A program made the position numbers and the translations under genes. A model generated the notes under the pieces. It saw nothing but the letters and a program-made list of their open reading frames with translations. It did not search any database and had not been told where the DNA came from. 12,109 nucleotides of DNA, from the NCBI GenBank assembly GCA_937896265.1, contig CALBMD010000519.1, forward strand, positions 1 through 12,109. The letters run 5' to 3'. Source of the stretch: an uncultured Pseudomonadota bacterium. Lineage in GTDB: Bacteria; Bdellovibrionota_B; Oligoflexia; Oligoflexales; Bog-1112. Every line of letters begins with the position of its first letter. The first letter of the stretch is position 1. Of this stretch, positions 1 to 5,054 are shown piece after piece.

Positions 1-588
1 CTCAATAAGCAGGCTATAGACAAAGCAAAAAAAAGCTTTTCCGGCGATACTAAGGCTAACTTTATAGCAGGGGATGTTTTAGCAATCGAATTTGGTCAGC
101 ACTTTGACTTAGTAATATCAAGACTTTTTTTATGGTCAATAAAAAGCAGCATCCATACGATTCTAGCAAAGTGCAAAAAGGTACTGAAATCAGAGGGATT
201 TTTCTATTCTTATGAACCCAACGATCGACAACTAGAATATTACCCAAGTACCACAGAGGTTGAAAAGTTCCTTGCATCCTGGCAAAAAGGATGCATTGAA
301 AACGGTGCTGATCCATTTATCGGTAGAAATGTAGCTGCTCTTTTAAACGAACATGATTTTTCAAATATTCAAACTCAGATGCATGGCATGATTATCAGTG
401 GCGTCAATAGCAAGCTATACGAACAGCATGCTTCCAACTTAGCAAGAATTTTTTTGAATCCAAACCACCCCTATGTACAAACACTAAGTAAGCAGCAGCT
501 AGCATCCGTTGAAAACGCTTTGTTGACATATGATTATCACTCCGTAATTAGTCAGTGTTATATAATCACAACCGGTCAAAAAGCATGA
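1..588 (+). CDS. SAM-dependent methyltransferase, C-terminal part (5' truncated by window edge)
   Basis: Frame 1 is open from the first base to TGA at 586-588, giving 195 residues with no start inside the window, so the N-terminus, which would hold the glycine-rich SAM-binding motif I, lies to the left. The visible part fits the second half of a class I (Rossmann-like) methyltransferase. It has an acidic-loop segment (FIAGDVLAIEF, about residues 21-31) and the post-motif strand FDLVISRLFLWSI (about 35-47), followed by a helix and a KSEGFFYSYEPN turn typical of the 'LKPGG-like' region. The substrate cannot be told; small molecules such as quinones or amino-acid derivatives are possible. The C-terminal 100 residues are not recognised. 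The stop overlaps an ATG at 585 that begins the remains of another gene, which suggests a former operon. Confidence 0.7.
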   Translation, partial: LNKQAIDKAKKSFSGDTKANFIAGDVLAIEFGQHFDLVISRLFLWSIKSSIHTILAKCKKVLKSEGFFYSYEPNDRQLEYYPSTTEVEKFLASWQKGCIENGADPFIGRNVAALLNEHDFSNIQTQMHGMIISGVNSKLYEQHASNLARIFLNPNHPYVQTLSKQQLASVENALLTYDYHSVISQCYIITTGQKA

Positions 589-960
589 ATTATTTCTCTC
601 ACTTGGTTTTTTTCGTTGGATTTATTGCAAAGCAAGTAGCTTAACAGTAGTCAAAGGTATAGAGTGGACAAACGAAGAGGAGTGTATCGCAGTAGTAGGC
701 CTTGTTTCCTCTCGTGATGCGCGCCTTGCTGCTCCAATTCTTAAAAAAGATCAAATGATCGAGTTTTCTTCTCCGGCAACATCAAATAATCGATCAATTT
801 TTATCCCCATGCCTTAAACGCTAGTAGCTCAGCCCGATCAGCAACCGAAGCGATTCGTTCTGCAATCACAAATCACAAAATTTACAGAAGAGACTGCTTT
901 GTCAGAACAAAGGCTTGAGGAAAACGTCTTAGCCAAGCTAAATAATAAAATTAGGTTCTA
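585..960 (+). pseudogene. Decayed ABC transporter substrate-binding protein (LivJ-like) remnant
   Basis: No intact reading frame is present, but protein-like pieces lie in all three forward frames. An ATG at 585, overlapping the preceding TGA as ATGA, gives a 19-residue hydrophobic signal-peptide-like start and then hits TAA at 642-644. From about 641 a second frame reads IAVVGLVSSRDARLAAPIL (near 686-742) followed by EFSSPATSN, which resembles the ligand-binding segment of branched-chain amino-acid type periplasmic binding proteins, and ends at TAA 815-817. A third frame from 817 gives a stretch with SARSATEAIRSAIT, which could be a later part of such a protein. The frame from 818 stays open to TAA at 958-960 with an unrecognised charged tail. 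Known LivJ-type proteins are about 350-400 residues, so large internal deletions as well as frameshifts must have occurred. The family assignment rests on a short match and is tentative; that this is a broken gene is more secure. Confidence 0.5.
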
Positions 961-1156
961 ATTGTTTTACCAAAGCCTATGACTCGAAACCATCTCCTCA
1001 ATATCATTGAGGGACCCATTTGATTGAAAGAGCAAAGTTTACTCTATTTTTTTCTTAGAAGGAGCCCTCTACAGATCTTCTTGCAAAATCCCCTCGTGAA
1101 CTCAGGTAGCTTTCTAGTCAAAACAACGCTACGATGCCTGTGCAATCATCTAAAGC
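961..1156 (+). other. Intergenic stretch upstream of the LysR-type gene
   Basis: With the decayed gene before it, this completes about 580 bases without an intact gene. It contains a short hairpin, CCTCAAT / ATTGAGG with a 3-base loop (996-1012), without a following T-run. A T-rich patch lies near 1046-1052. A frame open across 1024-1233 has no recognisable protein features and overlaps the regulator start, so it was not called. No convincing -35/-10 pair was found for the downstream gene. Confidence 0.5.
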
Positions 1157-1164
1157 AAGGGGGG
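1157..1164 (+). promoter_or_regulatory. Ribosome binding site supporting a TTG start
   Basis: AAGGGGGG lies 7 bases before the TTG at 1172. This purine-rich block is the only good Shine-Dalgarno sequence near the start of the LysR-type gene. It decides for the TTG, because the conserved N-terminal helix-turn-helix begins immediately after it and no ATG is available at that point. Confidence 0.6.
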
Positions 1165-1171
1165 CTAACGT

Positions 1172-2080
1172 TTGAAAATCAACATCAATCACCTCTATCA
1201 GTTTTTCTTGGCTGCCAGAGAAGGCTCTATTAAACAAGCAGCTAAAATTCTTCATGTTACAGAACCAACAGTTTCAAAACAAATTCGCGATCTCGAAGAA
1301 TTCATTGATATTCCTCTCTTTGATCGCGTGCACCGTCGTTTGAAACTAACTCCACAAGGTCAAGCTGTTGTCGAAAAAGCTGAAAAAATTTTCCATTTAG
1401 TGACAGAGTTAGAATTTGATTTAGGTAAGAAAAATCTTGGAAAAAGCAATAACCTAGCTATTGGTACTGTTTCTTTGGTACAGCACAAAGCTGCCTGGGC
1501 CTTACAAAAGAAATTTCTACGAGGAAATGAATGCACGTTCACATTTCGACAAGGTTGCTTTGATGACTTACGTTCTGATCTTGAGGGTCAAAAAATTGAT
1601 ATCATCATCGCTGACCATCCTTATGTTAGCGGCCCTGACTTCAAAACATTCCGCATCACTCCAGCTGCTAAACTTGTCGCCGTCGTCGGAAAAAAATACC
1701 AGAATACCCGCGGTCGCGTTCCATATGCACTAAATTGCCTACCTTTTATCGCTATGGATGCAAGATTTAAGTTACAACAGGATTTAGACTACTACTGCCA
1801 AATTAAAGGTATTAAATTACAGAAGCACTTGGAGTTACAATGCCCTAACCTCATCAAAGAGGCTGCTATTTTAGATCATGGGCTTGCTATTCTACCGCAA
1901 ACGCTTGTTGCTAAAGACTTAGAAGAACAAAACCTCTTCAAATTAGGAGATATCAATTTTCTTTCTCTTGAATGCTGGCTCATTGCTCTAAGTGCTAGAA
2001 CCAGTGAATCGATGATACGCAGGTTTGTTGCTTCTTTTATTGCCTCGGAAAAACGCGAAGCAGCGAAAAAGGCTCTGTGA
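1172..2080 (+). CDS. nhaR: LysR-family transcriptional regulator, NhaR-like
   Basis: A 302-residue DNA-binding regulator with the usual LysR layout and length. An N-terminal winged helix-turn-helix (about residues 4-62) contains GSIKQAAKILHVTEPTVSKQI (18-38) and the LFDRVHRRLKLTPQGQ wing (49-64). A linker helix follows, then a co-inducer-binding domain (about 93-295). The opening INHLYQFFLAAREGSI resembles the NHLYYF start typical of NhaR, the LysR regulator that activates Na+/H+ antiporter genes in enterobacteria, and KIDIIIADHP (141-150) matches a conserved NhaR-type segment. E. coli NhaR is about 300 residues. Translation starts at TTG with a good ribosome binding site. No antiporter gene is next door; the only same-strand neighbour is a DUF1003 membrane protein 51 bp downstream, probably co-transcribed. 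The signal sensed (Na+, pH or other) cannot be read from the sequence. The LysR family is certain; the NhaR subgroup is likely. Confidence 0.88.
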   Translation: MKININHLYQFFLAAREGSIKQAAKILHVTEPTVSKQIRDLEEFIDIPLFDRVHRRLKLTPQGQAVVEKAEKIFHLVTELEFDLGKKNLGKSNNLAIGTVSLVQHKAAWALQKKFLRGNECTFTFRQGCFDDLRSDLEGQKIDIIIADHPYVSGPDFKTFRITPAAKLVAVVGKKYQNTRGRVPYALNCLPFIAMDARFKLQQDLDYYCQIKGIKLQKHLELQCPNLIKEAAILDHGLAILPQTLVAKDLEEQNLFKLGDINFLSLECWLIALSARTSESMIRRFVASFIASEKREAAKKAL

Positions 2081-2083
2081 TAT

Positions 2084-2122
2084 TCTAGAAAAAGATTTAT
2101 CACCAAAGACCTGCTTTCTAGA
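2084..2122 (+). repeat. Inverted repeat TCTAGAAA / TTTCTAGA in the gap before the DUF1003 gene
   Basis: Perfect 8-bp arms at 2084-2091 and 2115-2122 flank a 23-base loop. The right arm overlaps the first bases of the Shine-Dalgarno sequence AGAGGA (2120-2125) of the next gene, so the RNA hairpin could partly mask it. It could equally be a palindromic protein-binding site or chance in AT-rich DNA. No T-run follows, so it is not a Rho-independent terminator. Confidence 0.35.
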
Positions 2123-2131
2123 GGAACTGCT

Positions 2132-2980
2132 ATGCCTTGTGATCCCGAATTACTTAAAGAGGTGCCTTTCTTCTCTCTTCTAGACAAGGATGAACTAGCA
2201 GTACTTTCCGAGCAAGTGGAGGTAAAGAGATTTGCGATCAATGAACGCATCTACAAAATAGGCTCACCACCAGGTAGAGCCTATGTCGTCATTGTGGGTA
2301 AGGTTAGGGTTAGCACGATCGATGAAGATTTTCAGGAAGTTACTCTAGATGAACCAGAAATCGGTCAACTCTTTGGTTTTGCCTCAATGCTTGACCAATT
2401 GCCGCATCAAAGCATGGCCACTGCTGTCTTAGATAGCGTCTGTATTGAAGTAGATCGCCACGATATTGCAACCTTAATCCACAAAAAACCCATGGCCGGT
2501 ATGGATCTTTTATCGATGCTTGGGCGTCAATTTCATGCTGCAGAAAAACTGATCCAACGTAGATCCATGCGCAACCCTAATACCCTTATCGATGAAAAGG
2601 AAACATTTGGCGAACGTATCGCCGATATCGTTGCTCGTTTTGGTGGTTCGTGGGCATTTATTGGTACTTTTACTTCAGGGATTATAATCTATAGTGTTAT
2701 AAGCTTAGCACTTGGTACTTCTTCTTGGGATCCTTATCCTTTTATTCTGCTTAATCTATTTCTATCTATGCTAGCAGCTATACAAGCACCTGTAATTATG
2801 ATGAGCCAGAACCGTCAAGATAAAAAAGATCGTCTGCGCAGTGAACTAGACTATGCTGTAAATTGTCGCGCCGAAGAAGAAATTCGTGGCCTAGCAAAAC
2901 GGCTAGATCACATTGAAGACTATGTTGAAGATTTAACGAAGAAAAAACGCTTAGGTGCTACTTTAGAAACATCTAGTTAG
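2132..2980 (+). CDS. Cyclic-nucleotide-binding-fold / DUF1003 membrane protein
   Basis: A 282-residue fusion of an N-terminal cNMP-binding-type beta-barrel (about residues 10-125, starting VPFFSLLDKDELAVLSEQVE) and a DUF1003 domain (about 160-255). The DUF1003 part is clear: RIADIVARFGGSWAFIG, two membrane helices (about 174-196 and 202-223), the WDPYPFILLNLFLS loop and APVIMMSQNRQDKKDR. A charged, probably coiled-coil tail ends the protein. The soluble domain faces the cytoplasm if the two helices form a hairpin. In the phosphate-binding loop (FGFASMLDQLPHQSMAT, 81-97) the usual Gly-Glu pair and the ligand-binding Arg are not evident, so canonical cAMP binding is doubtful. AGAGGA lies 6 bases before the ATG. 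The gene follows the LysR-type regulator by 51 bp on the same strand, which suggests co-transcription. Function is unknown; an ion or stress-related role would be a guess from the NhaR-like neighbour. Confidence 0.88.
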   Translation: MPCDPELLKEVPFFSLLDKDELAVLSEQVEVKRFAINERIYKIGSPPGRAYVVIVGKVRVSTIDEDFQEVTLDEPEIGQLFGFASMLDQLPHQSMATAVLDSVCIEVDRHDIATLIHKKPMAGMDLLSMLGRQFHAAEKLIQRRSMRNPNTLIDEKETFGERIADIVARFGGSWAFIGTFTSGIIIYSVISLALGTSSWDPYPFILLNLFLSMLAAIQAPVIMMSQNRQDKKDRLRSELDYAVNCRAEEEIRGLAKRLDHIEDYVEDLTKKKRLGATLETSS

Positions 2981-3010
2981 TCTTTGGCGCGAAACGCCAA
3001 AGACTAACTA
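2974..3010. terminator. Long symmetric hairpin between convergent genes, probable bidirectional terminator
   Basis: Arms TAGTTAGTCTTTGGCG (2974-2989) and CGCCAAAGACTAACTA (2995-3010) form a perfect 16-bp stem with the 5-base loop CGAAA. The stem begins inside the last codons of the DUF1003 gene and includes its TAG stop (2978-2980). It lies 29 bases beyond the stop of the convergent protease gene. Neither strand has a clear T-run after the stem, so it may stop RNA polymerase weakly, protect 3' ends of both mRNAs, or act with Rho. Confidence 0.6.
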
Positions 3011-3038
3011 ACAATCATACTTAATTCTTCTAACTATG

Positions 3039-4784
3039 CTATGAACGGCTAGTATTCAACAGCATAAGCTGAACTTGTCTCTCTACTGCATTAGCAAACC
3101 GATATCCAGATTCCATATCTTGTCGGCCAAATATATAAGGTATATCAGGAGTAACACCAAGATTTTCAATAGGCAGACCGCTAGGGCGAATACCGATCGA
3201 TCCGGTAAAGCTAAAGCCCTCAACCCCAAGCCGATTTGTTGATGCTGAACCAAGCACATAACCACCAGCGCCAGCTGTATTCTCGCCCATGATCACAACA
3301 CGTTGGTTATCCTGCATAATTGCTGGAAAGAAATCACCACAAGAAAAATCGAAACGGTTAGTCAAAAGCAAAATCGGTTTTGTAAAGGCTTGATGAACGC
3401 GTGGAGCAATGTGATCAACACCGTAGACAAAATAAGGATCAGTGAGTGTTTTACCACTATTCCATTGGTCCACGATGAACTGGAAATAATCCTTCATGAA
3501 ATAAATGAATTGATTATCAGCAATGTAACCATCAATACTAAAGCTAGCTCCATCGCCAATCCCACCAGCCAACTCTAACTGCTTAATCATCCGAATACTT
3601 TGATGGGCATCATTAATCATACTAGCGTTTAAAGCCATTTTCTCTCGTGGCGTGACAAGGGGCTTGTTTGTCAAATAAGATGCCAAAGCATAAAGGTAAA
3701 AGAGAGAGCCACCGGGATTATTCATTTGATCAATAATTAAAAGGTCTGCATAGCTATTCATAGCCTCAATGGCATTAGCAAAATCAGCGACAGCAGCATC
3801 AAAATTAGAATGGCGACCATAAGCCATGAAGCTAGGGATACGCAAAACACCAATATTTTGACGATGCTCGTTTTGATAGATATAGCTAAAAAATTCTGAA
3901 TCTGGCTCTGATTGCCATATAATTTTTGTCCCAAGTATGTCAAGAGTACCACGATAATCACCAATTACAGCGGCAGTCTGGCTATGAGATTCCATAGACT
4001 GCATCTTAGCAAACTGAGGTAGCAAATAGCGGCGGTTAAGCTTTTGCTTTAGCTCTTGAATAAGCTCTTGGGCAGTAGCCTTACGCTCTTTAATGACAGG
4101 TGCCACAACAGTAGGATATTCCATCTCTTCTTTCTCATAAATCCAAACTGTCTGGCTTGCAACTGTATTGCCTTGTGAATCGAAACCTGTAACCGTTACT
4201 GGCCCTCTTTCAAGAGGATCAGCAAGAGCACTACGTCGATTTGTAACAGACAAAGCCAACAGACCGTAGTCAGTTAACTCGCGATTACTTGGCTTCCCCG
4301 CTTTGAGTCTGGCAACAATATCTGCAATAGGTTCATCATTAAAAGCAGTAATTTGATTTCCTTCCCAGAAAGGAAACCGATCAACAGGAAGTCGCAGACG
4401 ATCAATAGAACTAATGTAGTAGGCTCCATCAGCATAGGCGAGTGTAAAAGGTAAATAAGAGTACCCCGTACCGGCAAAGTAAACGCTAACATGATAGTCT
4501 CTTGTGCTTGCAAAAAACTGAGAAAGAGCCTGATGAAACTCTGGAACAGTCAAACCGTTATCAATCTTAGTTAGAAGCTTATCTCGCTCCTCGACTAGAC
4601 TCCAACCAAAATTCTTTGCTTTCCATTCACCAGGCGCATACATTTCTTGAAATGCACGAGCGACTTCAAGAGCATAAGATCGCATCCCTTCACGATCATA
4701 ATTCTCTCCAGATGGATGCCCATAGCAACCTAAGGAAGCTATGACGAAAAAGAAAGCAATAAAATAAGACAAAACTTTTTTCAC
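3039..4784 (-). CDS. CPAF: CPAF-like S41 serine protease, exported, putative lipoprotein
   Basis: A 581-residue protease of the C-terminal-processing (S41) family that resembles chlamydial CPAF along its whole length; CPAF is about 600 residues. From memory of CPAF, the shared blocks are YAPGEWKAKNFGWSLV (49-64), a DYHV segment with the candidate catalytic His98, LIIDQMNNPGGSLFYLYAL (349-367), FDFSCGDFFPAIM with the nucleophile Ser481, ENTAGAGGYV (501-510) and LPIENLGVTP with the third triad residue Glu540. All triad positions are intact. The start is GTG, supported by a strong Shine-Dalgarno sequence. The N-terminus has two lysines, a hydrophobic stretch and ASLGC ending at Cys20, which fits a relaxed lipobox; a plain signal peptide is the alternative. 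CPAF is secreted into the infected host cell and cleaves proteins there, so this gene suggests an intracellular lifestyle. It stands alone, divergent from a histidine kinase operon. Substrate range in this organism is unknown. Confidence 0.85.
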   Translation of the reverse strand: MKKVLSYFIAFFFVIASLGCYGHPSGENYDREGMRSYALEVARAFQEMYAPGEWKAKNFGWSLVEERDKLLTKIDNGLTVPEFHQALSQFFASTRDYHVSVYFAGTGYSYLPFTLAYADGAYYISSIDRLRLPVDRFPFWEGNQITAFNDEPIADIVARLKAGKPSNRELTDYGLLALSVTNRRSALADPLERGPVTVTGFDSQGNTVASQTVWIYEKEEMEYPTVVAPVIKERKATAQELIQELKQKLNRRYLLPQFAKMQSMESHSQTAAVIGDYRGTLDILGTKIIWQSEPDSEFFSYIYQNEHRQNIGVLRIPSFMAYGRHSNFDAAVADFANAIEAMNSYADLLIIDQMNNPGGSLFYLYALASYLTNKPLVTPREKMALNASMINDAHQSIRMIKQLELAGGIGDGASFSIDGYIADNQFIYFMKDYFQFIVDQWNSGKTLTDPYFVYGVDHIAPRVHQAFTKPILLLTNRFDFSCGDFFPAIMQDNQRVVIMGENTAGAGGYVLGSASTNRLGVEGFSFTGSIGIRPSGLPIENLGVTPDIPYIFGRQDMESGYRFANAVERQVQLMLLNTSRS

Positions 4785-4789
4785 AAAAG

Positions 4790-4797
4790 CCTCCCTC
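4790..4797 (-). promoter_or_regulatory. Strong ribosome binding site for the GTG-started protease
   Basis: Read on the minus strand this is GAGGGAGG, 5 bases before GTG at 4784. It is among the strongest Shine-Dalgarno matches in the window and confirms the GTG start, which also places the signal peptide at the very N-terminus. Confidence 0.7.
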
Positions 4798-4829
4798 TTT
4801 TTATCTTTTAATGGGTGTGATCTTGAGAA

Positions 4830-4858
4830 ATCATATGCCAGAAAAAATTGAGGCGCAA
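4830..4858 (-). promoter_or_regulatory. Candidate sigma-70-type promoter of the CPAF-like gene
   Basis: On the minus strand, TTGCGC (4853-4858) and TATGAT (4830-4835) are separated by 17 bases. The -10 matches five of six consensus positions; the -35 keeps the TTG. Transcription would start near 4823 and give a leader of about 40 bases that includes the ribosome binding site. The prediction is by eye only. Confidence 0.4.
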
Positions 4859-4873
4859 CAAACTTATTGCGTT

Positions 4874-4902
4874 TTGGTACAAATTTTTTGACGGTATATA
4901 AA
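4874..4902 (+). promoter_or_regulatory. Candidate sigma-70-type promoter of the kinase operon
   Basis: TTGGTA (4874-4879) and TATAAA (4897-4902) are separated by 17 bases. Transcription would start near 4909 and give a leader of about 145 bases before the kinase ATG, opening directly into an AT-rich inverted repeat. The prediction is by eye only; AT-rich DNA yields such matches easily. Confidence 0.4.
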
Positions 4903-4910
4903 ACTATGCC

Positions 4911-4936
4911 AAAAAACTTACAATGAGAAGTTTTTT
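4911..4936 (+). repeat. AT-rich inverted repeat at the start of the kinase operon leader
   Basis: Arms AAAAAACTT (4911-4919) and AAGTTTTTT (4928-4936) flank an 8-base loop. The repeat begins at the predicted + strand transcription start. The stem is weak, with a single G-C pair, and is followed by A residues rather than T residues on +. It could be a weak leader structure, an operator, or a terminator-like block between the divergent units. Confidence 0.35.
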
Positions 4937-5045
4937 AAAAAAAAACAATATGTTAAACGATCCCATTTAACTATTAATAAAAACTAAGTCATACATTCTT
5001 AAAGAAATCCGAACAGATAAGGTGGACGAATGGGTGTTAAACCCC

Positions 5046-5050
5046 AGGAG
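5046..5050 (+). promoter_or_regulatory. Ribosome binding site deciding the kinase start
   Basis: AGGAG is 4 bases before ATG 5055. An in-frame GTG at 5022 would add 11 residues (opening MDEWVLNPR) that are polar and precede a typical signal-like N-terminus, and it has only a poorly spaced AAGG before it. The ATG at 5055 is therefore preferred. Confidence 0.6.
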
Positions 5051-5054
5051 CACT

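Larger units (their letters stand above)
4785..5054. other. Divergent intergenic control region
   Basis: These 270 bases lie between the divergent protease and histidine kinase genes. They contain a candidate promoter for each direction, an AT-rich inverted repeat just after the predicted + strand transcription start (4911-4936), and a second small inverted repeat GTTAAA / TTTAAC with an 8-base spacer (4952-4971) that could be an operator. The DNA is strongly AT-rich with long A- and T-runs, which suggests curvature. No small gene or RNA gene was recognised. Confidence 0.6.

Noticed and set aside
62..316. Minus-strand open frame over the methyltransferase fragment
   Set aside because: The + frame is open to the left edge and carries methyltransferase motifs; the minus frame has none.
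996..1012. Small hairpin CCTCAAT / ATTGAGG as a terminator
   Set aside because: A 7-bp stem with a 3-base loop and no T-run; it may be chance, so it is mentioned only in the intergenic entry.
1024..1233. Open frame of about 69 codons starting at TTG before the LysR-type gene
   Set aside because: No Shine-Dalgarno sequence, no recognisable protein features, and it overlaps the well supported start and helix-turn-helix region of the regulator.
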